Shown one piece after another: positions 47,286-58,701 of a DNA stretch of 64,000 nucleotides. The stretch lies in the NCBI GenBank assembly GCA_021613535.1, contig CP075493.1, positions 8,432,001 to 8,496,000 of the forward strand. The letters run 5' to 3'. This DNA comes from Adineta vaga. Its lineage: Eukaryota > Rotifera. Positions within the stretch are counted from its first letter, which is position 1, and each line of letters begins with the position of its first letter. A model generated the notes under the pieces. That model worked only from the letters and a program-made list of their open reading frames with translations, searched no databases and was not told where the DNA came from. A program made the translations under genes and the position numbers.

Positions 47286-49860
47286 ATGTTTTCGAAAACT
47301 CGTAAACAACATTCATCTTTAAAACAACCTTCAACTACAGATTCAACATCAGCATCCATAAAAGATCGAACACCGGTGACAACAACGGCATCATTGCCGA
47401 TTAGTTCGAATTTACTTACTCTACCAGCTAATAGCTCATCGAATCAAACAACAAATTCAAGTAAAATAGATGAATTTATCATTAAATAGAATCTATTTTC
47501 CTCTGTTCTCATAGGAAATCTATCCTCGAGTACAAACAATAATGGCAATGGAAGTGTACGTCGTCGTTTTTTAAATTTTCTTCGTTTTACTGCTAGTCGT
47601 TCATCCACATCATCAGTTCGATTTTCTCGTCAACGTGATATAAATTCTTCTTGTCAATCATCATCTAAACAGCAATATCTATCGCATCCTACATCAAATC
47701 AAGATAACGAATCAATTAGATCATCATCAGCCATTGTTAAAGATGAAATTATTGAATCAATTGCTCCATCAATAAATGAACCACATGTGATCAATATAAT
47801 CCCTACAACAACTAATCAATTACATGATAATAATCATGTTCTTGAAACATGTGCATTATGTTGTCATGAATATTCCCATGATCAATTCGAACGTTTAACT
47901 GTCTGTTCACATTCTTATTGTCGGACATGTTTAAAAAGTTATTTGAAGTTAGAAATCACTGAAGGTCGTGTTACATTAAATTGTCCTCAAAGTGATTGTC
48001 CTGAACGTATTCATCCATGTGATATATCACGAATTTTACAACATCAACCTGATCTTATATTAAAATATGAACAGTTCATGGTACGACGTGTTTTACAATC
48101 AATTACAGATACACGATGGTGTCCAGCACCTGATTGTGGCTTTGCAGTAATTGCATCAGGTTATGCTGCATGTCCTGAAATTCAATGTTTACGACCAGGA
48201 TGTAATACATCATTTTGTTATCACTGTAAATCAACATGGCATCCAAATAAAACATGTGAAGATGCTGCTCGAGAGAAAACATCAAAAATTCGATCAAGTT
48301 CATTTATTAGTCTTGGATCTGCTCAACAACGAGATGAAATAAAACAATGTCCAAGATGTCAAGCATCTATACTTAAAATGGATGATGGTTCTTGTGTAAG
48401 TGAAACAAAGATTTTAGAGATTAGTTTCGAAGTATTTTCGACTTGTTCCTTGTTTTTTTTCAGAATCATATGACTTGTCCAATCTGTGAAGCTGAATTTT
48501 GCTGGCTATGCGGAAGAGAAATATCAGATTTACATTATTTAAGGTGAATTTCTTTTTTTTCTTAATATAAAAAGGAAATAATTCAATTGTTGTTTATTTT
48601 TAGTCCATCTGGATGCACGTTTTGGGGTAAAAAACAATGGAGTAGAAAGAAAGTTATTCTTTGGCAAGTCGCTACTTTGATTGGTGCACCAGTTATTATA
48701 GCGTTGGTCGCTGGTGTAACTGTGCCAGGTGTTATTATTGGCGTACCAGTTTGGACCGGACGAAAAATATTCAAGAAATTCAATAAACCAAAATATAGTA
48801 AAGCAAAACGAAATACTCTGGTAGCCGTAGGTGTAGTTGGAAGTGTTGTGGCATCACCAATCATTGCAACACTTGCTGTTGGTATTGGTGTACCAATTTT
48901 ATTAGCTTACGTTTATGGAGTAAGTAACTTGAAAGAATGTCTGTATAAAAAGTAATTGCTAAATGAATTTTAGGTTATTCCAATTTCTCTATGTCGAACA
49001 GGTGGTTGTGGAGTTGGAACACGCAGTGAAACATCTGACACTGATGGACCAAGTTTAGATAATTTTTTGCCATTTTCTTTACGTGAAGTACCTCTTGCAC
49101 GAGCCATCTTAAATGGTACGATAGATTTAATAACTATGTTCAATAATTGATTTGTTTTCAATAGATAATCAAAGTGTGATGACACATCCAACTATTGGAG
49201 GTGATTCAACTAGTTTATCCAACAGTGTTGCACATCTTGTGGATGATAGAAGTAATGAAAGTACGAAAGCATTACCTGGTACAGGTGCTGTTTCACTTTG
49301 TGAAAGTTTACCACCAAATCGGTATGTCGAACATTTATGATTTGGAAAAAATCTTTCAATTAAAAGTTCATTTTAGTCTGGAAGTTCAAGCTGAAGTAAG
49401 TGATTGTAAAAGTTTCGATATTGAAAGTATAACAATCAGTGAAAAATCTTCGAAAACAATGGATAGTCTTAAAGCTTTGGCTGGTTCGATCAAGTAAGTT
49501 TGTTTTTTTCTTGACAAATAAATTCATCCTGAAACTCAATTATTCATGATTTGTTTTAGAGATGCATGTGCTGCACCGGGTGGAGATTATAATAGTGATA
49601 ATATTTGTGGTGGTACTGGTGATTTCAATGGACGAAAATCAAGTTTATTGAGTAGTGTATCAGATTATGCTCGTTCTATGAGTATCGAACAAAATCATTC
49701 GATTGTTAATCGAGCTGGCTCACCAAATAGTGATAAGACAGTGTCGTTTTTTGATGAACGTTCAAAAGTTAAATCAAAGTAAATATAGAAAAATAAAATT
49801 TTCTCAATTGCTCTTTTTTTTCTTTTAAATTTTTATAGATCTCAAGGGGATCGTTATTGA
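47286..49860 (+). CDS. RNF19: RNF19-type RBR E3 ubiquitin ligase
   Basis: Nine exons (47286-47460, 47515-48395, 48464-48542, 48604-48919, 48974-49115, 49165-49321, 49377-49493, 49560-49778, 49839-49860) join in frame. RING1 is [13 protein letters not shown]...[10 protein letters not shown], the IBR is [12 protein letters not shown]...CNTSFCYHC...WHPNKTC, and RING2 is [21 protein letters not shown], where the cysteine of GSCNHM is the thioester acceptor in the family. The invariant [24 protein letters not shown] block and two glycine/valine-rich transmembrane helices follow, then [16 protein letters not shown] and a serine-rich tail with the conserved NRLEVQAEV block. RNF19A/B are ER- or membrane-anchored RBR ligases. 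The start given is the first ATG; see the upstream exon entry. The C-terminus is shorter than in human RNF19A. Confidence 0.92.
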
Positions 49861-50871
49861 GCATGTGTATGATTTCTATTTTTATTTTCAACATGCATAA
49901 AACAAGAAAGCAGCAGCACCTTGTTCAGTTTTTTTTTGTTCTTTTTCTTCTTTCTCTCATGTGTGTGTAAATAATTTGTTTCCAGTGAATTCTTTCTTCT
50001 CTTTTTCTCTTTGTTCGTTTCGGCTTTTTGTTTGGGTGAAAAAAAGAAATCAGCTTGAGACTGTTGTCCTTTTCTCTCTTTCTCTTTATACTATACGATT
50101 ATAATTAATTTATTAAAAGAGTGTTGATATTAACTAAGAAATACTCTTTTGTTCCTTCTGCTACTGCTGCTGTTTGTAGATGTATTTATGTAATACAACA
50201 GAAAAAAGAATGAAAGAAATTATTGGAAAAAATAATCATATGGTTTCATATTTTAATTAAATATCCATGTATTGATTGTTTTTTTGGAAGATGAAATAAA
50301 TTTTTTGATCACCTCTCACCATATCGATTGATTGTCTAAGGTCATAATAACTGTCAATATCGGATATTCGGAACTTCGTTCATTCTTCAGAATCCGACAT
50401 CATATGTCAAAAAACATTCAAGATCGAAGAATGATAAAGGCGACATCTACAAAAAAAATCGAAACTGTAATGAAAAATAGTAAAGAAAATTTCGTCGATG
50501 ACACTCTGAATCTTATACGAAATGCAAGTTTGATTCGAAAATCTCGGTTTCTCATACTATAAAAAATAAACAATAGCTCAGAAATTATTCATTTGATATT
50601 GACGATAATGAGATCACATCATACATATATAGATATACGCTGTTTCACCCTACCTAGTGGCTGATCGTTTCTACCAATCCTATACTAATCATTTTTTCAT
50701 TTAGTCTCATGTGCTCTCTTCTCATACTCATACATCAATCAATATAATTTCTCTTCACTATTCTAGATCAATGTACATGTATTTCCATTAGAGTAAGGTA
50801 TGTGAAGGTCATCTTATTTTTTTTCACATCTATATCTTTTTCTCAATCTTCTCTAGGGGTGCCAAATAGCT
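49861..50871. other. Intergenic region RNF19 / NCOA6-like
   Basis: T-rich 3' flank of RNF19 followed by AT-rich sequence. A donor-like AAG/GTATGT at 50796-50799 and an acceptor ending at about 50856 probably bound a non-coding 5' intron of the NCOA6-like gene. The short frame at 50332-50562 lacks an ATG start and was not called. Confidence 0.5.
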
Positions 50872-51776
50872 ATGGCACCACATGATTCTGTCGAAATTCG
50901 CGTTGTATGTAAAGCGGACTATTTTGATCCACAATTAAAAATTAAACTGCACGAAATCAGAGATAATTTAAGACAAATACTTCATACAGGTATGATGCTT
51001 GTCTTAATTCAATGGAAAAATAGTATATTAAACACATTAATTTAGGTCGAAGACGATTTGCTTTAAAAAAAATACAACCATGGAATAGCATAAAAGTGAC
51101 ATTTGATATTCCAAAAGAAGCAGCAGATCGACTTCGTTTACTTGCTGTTCAAGGAAATGCACGTCTCATTGAATTAGGTATACTTAGTGTAGAAGTTGTT
51201 GGAGAATCGAATACGATTGTTCTTAACAATGCACAGAATTCATCGACAATACCAACGAACAGTAAGTTTTGATTTTGAAAAAATCATCTATATTTCTCTC
51301 TCCAGGTAAAGACGTATCCGCATCATCTTCACTTCATGCAACAGCTGTACAAAAATCTTCGTCTAATGTAAAACTCGATGACAATTGTGCTAAACGAATG
51401 AAAATTGAAAATGATCTTCATATGCAAAATAATAATCTCCTATTAACAAATACTAATCATATAAATCCTACAAATCAATATCAAGTTCAACAGATCAATC
51501 ATCGACATGGACAAGTATTATATTCAAATTATCCAAAAACTAGTAGTATGAATAATTTTCCATGTATAGAAATAGAAGAGAACGTTTTCAATTGATTTTA
51601 TTTTAGGTGTAACTACAAATGCGTATGTTCATGATTCTTGGGCAGGATATAAAGTGAAAGTGAATGGAACACATTATTATCCATCTCAACAAACGTCTTA
51701 TGATACGCGACAATATGAAACAAATCTTTCAGCACAATGTTCGAATGAGACATCCTCAACAAATACGTTTCAATAA
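50872..51776 (+). CDS. NCOA6-like N-terminal domain protein, short form
   Basis: Four exons (50872-50989, 51046-51261, 51306-51563, 51607-51776) give about 250 residues. The segment KKIQPWNSIKVTFDIPKEAA then DRLRLLAVQGNARLIELGIL then SVEVVGE matches the N-terminal domain of nuclear receptor coactivator 6 (ASC-2/PRIP), which has QKVEPWNSVRVTFNIPREAA and LGILSVQIEGE. The rest is asparagine-, serine- and glutamine-rich, with a basic KRMKIEND stretch. Vertebrate NCOA6 is about 2,000 residues with LXXLL boxes; none is visible here. NCOA6 is a subunit of MLL3/4 (COMPASS-like) complexes. The last intron (43 nt, GTATAG) is small but keeps phase. A similar gene cut short by truncation is possible, though the frame ends cleanly. 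Confidence 0.75.
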
Positions 51777-52614
51777 GAAGAATATGAAAAAATGTATTCC
51801 TGAAAATATCTTCATTTCTATTTGTTGATAACAGTGATTGAATGATCGTTCAAACAAATGATAAGAACCGTTGGGAGAAAACAAATTACTTCACTATTTG
51901 TATATAAATTTGTCAACAAATTGTAGAACTTAAAGAAGTTATCTTTTTTTCATCATATTGTCAATGAACATTCCATCAATTTGTTTTTTTTTCGTTTCAT
52001 ATGATTCATTGAGATTTTACTTTCTTTCTCTCATTCGAATAATATGTGCACATGTGCCATACATTTCTGATGAAAATAACTGAATCCTATGTATATAAAT
52101 TAATGATGATGAATAGTTGGTTCGTTGTTTTCTTTTCATATTTCGGTTTTTATATTCTTATTCATGGTTTTCTGACTGTATGTATTCAAATTTGTCAACT
52201 TTCGATGATAATAGAACAATAATAAATGAAATTAGATTGAATATATTAACGCAGTCGACAGCTAAGACTTTCAAAGTATTTCATCAATCATTCGTTCTCG
52301 ATAATCTTATCACCGAAATAATGTTTCGCAAGAAAAGCACCGCTGCATGTTTATTAGTTAGAATGAAAAAGAGAGAGAGAGCGAGAGAGAGAATAGTAAA
52401 TCGTACATTGTATAAGACAAGCGAACATAAATGTATAATAATAAAAATGAAGGACAATTGTCACAAATGATAATTTACATCACACAGATGGAAAGCTAAA
52501 TACTCATGGACGTTTTATTTAATAATAATAACATTTGTTAATAGATTGTTTATGAATAAGAAGAAAAGACAAATATTCATTAATAGACTTTAGGACATGT
52601 TAGTAGAGTTTTTT
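51777..52614. other. Convergent 3' intergenic region
   Basis: Between NCOA6-like (+) and cortactin (-). A frame of 117 codons at 52117-52470 starts at TTG and covers a GAGA-rich simple stretch near 52371-52394; it was not called. Nothing else was seen. Confidence 0.5.
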
Positions 52615-55490
52615 TTAGATTTCTTCAACGTAATTAGATGGAAATAAACCTGATCGCGTTCCAATTTTACCAAACCACCATTCTTCGTGCATCTAAAATT
52701 GAGAAATATGTTTGTTTGTAATGTAAAACAAAGATTAAGATAATAGCTTTTTTTTACTTTTTGAATATTAGTAATAATTTCATTTTCTTCGAAACCTAAT
52801 TCATCATCTTCAGCTAAATAAGAATAAGATTTTTAGAAAAAAACACGAATGGAAATTCAATGGATTTACTTTTTTGATAACTATAACGTGCTATGCATGT
52901 AATACCTTGATTATGATTATTATTTGATGAGTGTTCCGAGTGATTGACAGGTGTTGGTGATGGACTTCTTCGTGTTGTTGTTGTTGATGGTTGATTGTAC
53001 GCTTTTGGATCATCAGACCATTCATCATCATCTCCATTTTTTGATGATGACGATGAAGCTTTTCGTTGTCGTAATAATGAAGAAACATTTACATTACCAA
53101 CAAATTTTATTGGATCTTCGTTTGTGGATGATTCTTGTGTTTCATATTTGTTACTTGCTGTTTCATGGACAGCTGGTGCATGAACTTGTGCGAGTACTGG
53201 TGCTGGTGCCGGTTGTGGCTGGACGAGGAACAGGTGGTGGTGATGGTTCTCGTTTTGATTGAGTGATTGGTGGTGGAGTTGCTTCACCATGATTTACCTT
53301 ACCGTTACCATTGATGGATGATTTTTGATCATTAACAGTTCGTTTATTTCGTTCTTCCGCAACACGCTTCGCTGATTCTTCCTCTTGTTCTTTTTTCATA
53401 TTTTCAAATCTATTAACGGCATAGATAATTATTTATTTCTCTAAATTGTTATTTCGAAATTTACCTTGCTCGAATATTACCAACACCCACACTGCTACCA
53501 ACAGGTGGTGCCGATTTTTCCTCACTTTTTCGTTCTAAAAAGTACAATAAGAGTTATTTCATATTATTGATAATAAAAAAAGAATTAATCTACCTGATAT
53601 TTGCGTTTCAGAAGCAGCCAATCGACTGGGCTCTTCCTTTTGAATACCATATTTTCCACCAAAACCCACACTATAATCTAATAATTACACATTTATATCG
53701 AAAATAGAGAATGAAGAGTTCAATTAAACTTACCTTTTTGTGATGAATGTTTCTGTATTGTTTCTTTATGAGAAAAATTTACTGCTGACTTATCTTGTGC
53801 ATTCGAATCAGTACCAAACTTTCCACCAAAACCCTTGGAAAAATCTAGATAAACAGAAATAAATAGAGTCTAAGAATAAATTTTTCCAAACCTGTTTGTG
53901 ATGGGTGCTTTTCAACTTCCGCTCTGTAATCAAAACCAACAGCAGATTTATCTTTTGGACGTTCATCAACTCCGTATGCACCACCGAAACCTTTTTTTCC
54001 ATCTATAATCAAGAAAAAAAGAACTAAATAAATATATATAATTACTAGCATTTTAGTTCTGCAATGCATATATCATTGATAATGATCAGTTCTTATGTTT
54101 TCGTTATACAGAAAGTAATGATATCTTGAAATGTGTATAATAATTTTGAGAAACATACGTGTAATTATGGGTAACCGACAGAAAGGTCGCCGAACAGAAG
54201 AGTGGGAACTTAAAGCAATATCAAATATTGTCGATATTCCTCAAGATGAAATCAATGAAATTTACAAGCTCTTTCAACGTGCATCAAAAGATTATCTACT
54301 CAATAAATATGAATTTCGAAAAATCTACAAAGAACAATATAAACGAGCATCGTTGAAATTTGATCGACAAACAAGAATAATGATCGATCAACTTTTTGCC
54401 ATCTTCGATAGAGATCGAACTGGTCGTTTAACATTCGATGAATTCATTTCTCTCTATATTATGTTACAACATTCGATTGATCCATATATACGTCTCAATT
54501 TTTTACTTGATCGTTATTCACAAACGAATGGTTGTATTACAGCAAATATGGGTCGACATCTTCTTCAAGATATGTCACATTTATATGGTATTCATATTGA
54601 TGCTCAACAAGTATGGAAGAGAATAGAAATGTTTAGTGAATCGAACAATGGATATGTTCCAAAACAAGCTTTTATCGAATACTTTACTAATCATCCTGCT
54701 TATTCATCAGCTTTGTATATGAATGTATAGATATTTTGTTATAGTTGTTATTGTTATATTATATTTATTATAAATGAAAGAAAAAAAAGTAAGATCTATG
54801 TTCGTGCTTAATCACTTGTGAATAGTGAAACAAAATCAAATCGAGCGGAGAATGATATTTTTTTGAAAACTGATTCTGAAACTTAAGCGGTGAGCAGCAT
54901 ATGCAGTTCAATCAACTAGGAAAGATATACTCTAGAGTATACATATAGTAGAAATTTGTTGAATGAATATCTTAACAAAAATTCGATAAATAGTATTCTT
55001 TTGTCTTACCTGTTTGTGAGGAATGTTTTTGTATATCAGCTTTGTAAGAAAAATCTGCTGCAGACTAAAAGAATTCAGAATATTTCAAATAAATATGATA
55101 AGAAGAAGAAAAATATGTTAGTTTACTTTATCCATCACTTGATCTGTACCATATTTGCCTCCGTAGCCTCGATTAGGGTTCTTTTCTTGATAGTTATTTT
55201 TTACTGTTTGATCAGCTGTTTTAATTTTGTCTTGAATGGATTTAAAATCGACATGATCAACACGACCAGAACCAGGAACACTTGTCGAACCATAACGTTG
55301 AGATTTTTCTGTGATTTGATTCTATATAAACAAAGACAAAGAGAATAGTTTTGAATTATAAAAGAATAAAATTATATGAGTTTACTTCATAGCTGATGTC
55401 TGTTTCCCAATCATCATCTTTTGCATCAAATTTTGGTTTTGGTGCAGTTGGTTTAGCTATCGGCTTTTTCAAAGCTTCACGCCACGACAT
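52615..55490 (-). CDS. CTTN: Cortactin homologue
   Basis: Cortactin binds Arp2/3 and F-actin and couples them to SH3 partners in cortical actin. Exon 1 (55386-55490) encodes MSWREALKKPIAKP...KDDDWETD, with the DDW Arp2/3-binding acidic motif. Three complete 37-residue repeats follow (GYGGKYGTDQVMDKSAADFS, GFGGAYGVDERPKDKSAVGF, GFGGKFGTDSNAQDKSAVNF) plus a half repeat (GFGGKYGIQKEE), which is 3.5 rather than the 6.5 of human cortactin. A helical charged region (RFENMKKEQEEESAKRVAEE), a proline-rich linker and a C-terminal SH3 (ARYSYQK, DDELGFEENEIITNIQK, EEWWFGKIGTRSGLFPSNYV) complete it; TAA is at 52615-52617. In the linker a 79 nt intron (AAG/GTAAAT to CCAG) must be removed to keep frame into the SH3 part. 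The 1 kb intron between exons 3 and 4 carries another gene. Confidence 0.9.
54167..54730 (+). CDS. EF-hand protein nested antisense in a cortactin intron
   Basis: An intronless frame of 187 residues lies entirely inside the 1 kb cortactin intron (about 54005-55010) on the opposite strand. The layout resembles neuronal calcium sensor or calcineurin B-like proteins: EINEIYKLFQRASKDYLLNKYEFRKIY (degenerate EF1), then a canonical calcium loop DRDRTGRLTFDE in EF2, then degenerate loops (RYSQTNGCITAN and SESNNGYVPKQA). The start MGNRQKGRR would expose Gly2, as in myristoylated relatives, although residue 6 is lysine and not serine. A further ATG at 54131 extends the frame by 12 residues. Being intronless among multi-exon genes, it may be a retrocopy. 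The exact family is not settled. Confidence 0.75.
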   Translation: MGNRQKGRRTEEWELKAISNIVDIPQDEINEIYKLFQRASKDYLLNKYEFRKIYKEQYKRASLKFDRQTRIMIDQLFAIFDRDRTGRLTFDEFISLYIMLQHSIDPYIRLNFLLDRYSQTNGCITANMGRHLLQDMSHLYGIHIDAQQVWKRIEMFSESNNGYVPKQAFIEYFTNHPAYSSALYMNV

Positions 55491-56030
55491 TTTTATGTTA
55501 TATGACGAATTTTATTATTTGAAATGATTCATTTTTGACAGAAAATTACTTCATATACGAACGGTTAGAATTTTTATCCAATCTCAATCTTGAAACGTCA
55601 TAAGCGACTGTTTGGTTGGACGAAATGGAGGCAAGAGAAAAGCGACACAAAGGTAGAATACGTCGTATGTTTATAATCTACCGTCTACGCTCCGACACGA
55701 AAACACCTTTTTCGATCAATTAAGAATACATTCAGTAGTTACATTTTCTCAATCGTTTTTTACTTGCCATATATTATCATATAACCAGCTGTGACCTTTG
55801 TATTTGTTTGAAGCATCGCACTACTTTGAAATTCATCAGCTTGATTTTTTTTACAAAAAATATAGAGAGAAATAGAAATTATTTGAATAAAAACTAGGCA
55901 AATCTTACTTGACTACCGTTGTGTTACATTATTGAACAACTTGTTTAAAAAGAAAAGAGTGTTTAAATAGTTCTTTTTTTTATTCCATGTAAACATTTTG
56001 TCACACTTTAGTTCTTTTCTAGATTGTAAT
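55491..56030. promoter_or_regulatory. Shared divergent promoter region cortactin / SELENOF
   Basis: 540 nt separate the two start codons. The part at 55590-55705 is visibly richer in G+C (CGACACAAAGGTAGAATACG, ACGCTCCGACACG) than the flanks and is the likely promoter core for one or both genes. This is an inference from composition and orientation. Confidence 0.3.
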
Positions 56031-56620
56031 ATGCGTACTGCCGATTTTCTAGCAGCTTTTCTAAGCCAATTTTTTGCATGTTTGGTATGTATTGATGAAA
56101 TAGAATAATTTCATTGAAGATATCAATGAAATTATAATTATTATTATTAGGTGATTGCAGCGTCCGAATCTTTATCAGCAAATCAATGTTTTGACCTTGG
56201 TTTTGCGTCAAATAATTTAATGTGTTCAAGTTGTAATGATTTGGGACAATTTAAATTGGGTGATTTAGAAAATTCATGTCGACAATGTTGTACCAATGAT
56301 CAAGAAGAAGGAGAAGGAAAAGCAGTAAGAACAAAAAGAATATAGAAAGAATAGTTTCGTATTTTATTCTTCTATAGAAATATCATCGAGCTGTTCTTCA
56401 AGTATGTTCCTGAAAATTGGGACGTTACGCCCAAATTTCGGCGTTCATTCGAAGTGACCGTCCCGGTCAATTTCCTTCCTTCAGTGTTCAGTATGTTCGT
56501 GGTGCTGATCCAATACTGAACTTATACAATGATCGAGATGAGCAAATTGAATCAATGGGTATTGAGAAATGGGATACGGATACTTTAACAGCATTTCTCG
56601 AAGAAAATCTTGCTCATTAA
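56031..56620 (+). CDS. SELENOF: Selenoprotein F (Sep15), UGA selenocysteine
   Basis: Three exons (56031-56084, 56151-56324, 56378-56620) encode about 157 residues. A signal peptide (MRTADFLAAFLSQFFACL plus VIAASES) leads to the cysteine-rich UGGT-binding part (CFDLGFASNNLMCSSCNDLG, CRQCCTND) and the thioredoxin-like domain (KLGRYAQISAFIRSDRPGQF, VQYVRGADPILNLYND, EKWDTDTLTAFL). The in-frame TGA at 56411-56413 sits exactly where human SEP15 has Sec, in the redox motif: the human CGU is here CSU (TGT TCC TGA). The coding sequence continues normally after it to TAA at 56618-56620, so this is a recoded codon, not a break. SELENOF works in the ER with UDP-glucose:glycoprotein glucosyltransferase. 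A SECIS must lie 3'; I found hairpins but no certain one. Confidence 0.92.
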
Positions 56621-57319
56621 ATCAATCAATACGTACATAATATAAATCAATATTTCTTCTTTGATATTTGTTTAATGAATTGACTTTGAAAATTTTGTAT
56701 TCAATATTTTCATTTTATTTGAAATTCTTATGAACGAAAAACACCAAACCTATTTAGGCGTGATTTTCATGATTGTTAAAATGAATTTATTCAAACTATT
56801 TTGAAAGAAAATTCATTGAACTTTTATCTTACATGAAATATTTTTTTATATTTTTTCTTTCGTCTTGTTATTTAATTAAAAGAATCTTTTCTTTCCAATA
56901 GAAGTTCTTCATTACATATACTGACGTTTGAGAATGTATATCAGAATTGATCAATCCATTAGCTAAACCTTGAATTTAATCTTGACTCGAATTTGCTTAT
57001 TTAGTCTTGTTGAGTCTAAGGATTCACCTCTGTCTATATATGTCAATCGACATATGGAAATCTGGAAAATCCTAGTGATCTTTACTTTCTCTTTCTTCTG
57101 ATTCTTATCAAGAACATAACATATTAGTGTTGAAAACTCAATTACATTCTCTTCCAGAATCATAGATATATCTAATCTTCTATTCTCATTAGATATTGAA
57201 TATTCTATAAGAATATTTCGATTACTTTTTCTTTATTCTTATATACACAAAATGATCAACTGTAAATAATTCAATTAAAATCAAACGGAAAAAATACTTG
57301 TTCGTTTTGTTTTCTTTCT
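56621..57319. other. SELENOF 3' UTR and convergent spacer
   Basis: AT-rich, between SELENOF (+) and the muscarinic receptor (-). The first 200 nt should contain the SECIS element. No coding frame was supported. Confidence 0.5.
56780..56817 (+). other. Hairpin in SELENOF 3' UTR, possible SECIS
   Basis: AATGAATTT (56780-56788) pairs with AAATTCATT (56809-56817), and TTCAAA (56790-56795) with TTTGAA (56800-56805), closing a four-base CTAT loop. It includes an ATGA (56781-56784), but this is Watson-Crick paired and the AAA is paired, so it is not a textbook SECIS. An alternative ATGA...AAA...TGAT arrangement at 56730-56764 has the right core words but a poor helix. Confidence 0.3.
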
Positions 57320-58668
57320 TTAGAAATTATTATTTGGCATTTTAGTTTTTGTTTGAAAACGATACGCTTTTTGTATATGTTTTAACGTATGACGTCGATG
57401 ACATTGACAACGAAGTATACGAGCAAATGTTCGTCGAAATGTTCCATTACATAATGCATAGAGCATTGGACTAAATAAGAAATTTACATTTTTTTCAAAG
57501 AAAAAAAAAAGATTATTTTTCAAAGCAAAATTTACTTAATCGTTGAATTTATGTAACATAACATATAACCAAATCGTTCCCAATACATTGGAAAACCATA
57601 TTGAAATGCATCTGGTTTGATAGTTGATATAATGATATTTGTATTATATGGAAGCCATGTGACAATGAATGCAATAAGAATTGCACTAGAAAGAGAAAGT
57701 GAAATGAATGTTTGTTTCATCTTGTTTACTACCTGAGAGTTTTAGCTGCTTTTTGATCTTTCATTTTTTCAATACGTGTTTTATTTGGTTTAACATTTTC
57801 ATTGATTTGACTTTTTGCTGTTGATTTATTCGAACTAATGGCTTCATTTGATGATTGTTTATTTGTTATGTTTGAAAATTTTCGATTTATTTGTCGATCA
57901 TTTGATGATAAAACATTCGGATAGTTTCGATTTGATGAACGTCGCCAATTATTTTCATGTGTATACATCGTTGAATGCGTTGCTGGAAGTGAAACAGTTG
58001 TTTGACCACGTAATCTTGATTCAACATATTCAATATCTTTATCAATAGTATTGATTATTATTTGTCGATAATTTTGTTGATGAGGATGAGCAAGACAATC
58101 TTCCGATGCTGATGATAAAGATTGATAACCTGGATGAGTTTCATATTGATTCGATTTTTGACATTGTTCTTGATCACATCGACGGATCCATGGATCGGTT
58201 GATGGAACTAATCTTGTTTGTTGTTCTAATGCATCTTCGATGAGATTCAAATGTGGGTCAACGAGAGGAATTTTGCCATTATTATTTGATAAACAAAATG
58301 AATTAGTTAAATTTTGATCACTTATTGGAGATATAACAGGATGAGATTCACTTGATGATTCATCATCTTCATCTTTTCGTGGTATTGAAGGCGCTTCTTC
58401 ACTATGTCTAGAATAAAATAACTATATCTCTGATTGACTATAAATATAACTAATCAACAATCTTAATTTTCCTTTCCTTTCCTTTCTTTTCCTTTTCATA
58501 TGCACGTAAATATTATTTTCAGCTATCTGTTCCAATTGTCTCTCATCGATAGTTTGTTTGAAAGGATGTCAATCTCTATTGTCTCATCATTTCTCCTCTA
58601 ATGCACAAACGCACATGTCAAATAAATATTAGACAAACAAAAATATTTATTATATTTGTTAATATACG

Positions 58669-58701
<33 letters not shown>

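Noticed and set aside
52117-52470. 117-codon plus-strand frame
   Set aside because: It starts at TTG, spans a GAGA simple repeat and resembles no protein.
53163-53290. Cortactin as a pseudogene by frameshift
   Set aside because: A 79 nt intron with good donor and pyrimidine-rich acceptor restores the frame to an intact SH3 domain, so inactivation is not required.
54956-55348. 130-codon plus-strand frame
   Set aside because: It is antisense to cortactin exons 2 and 3, whose repeats are clearly the coding strand.
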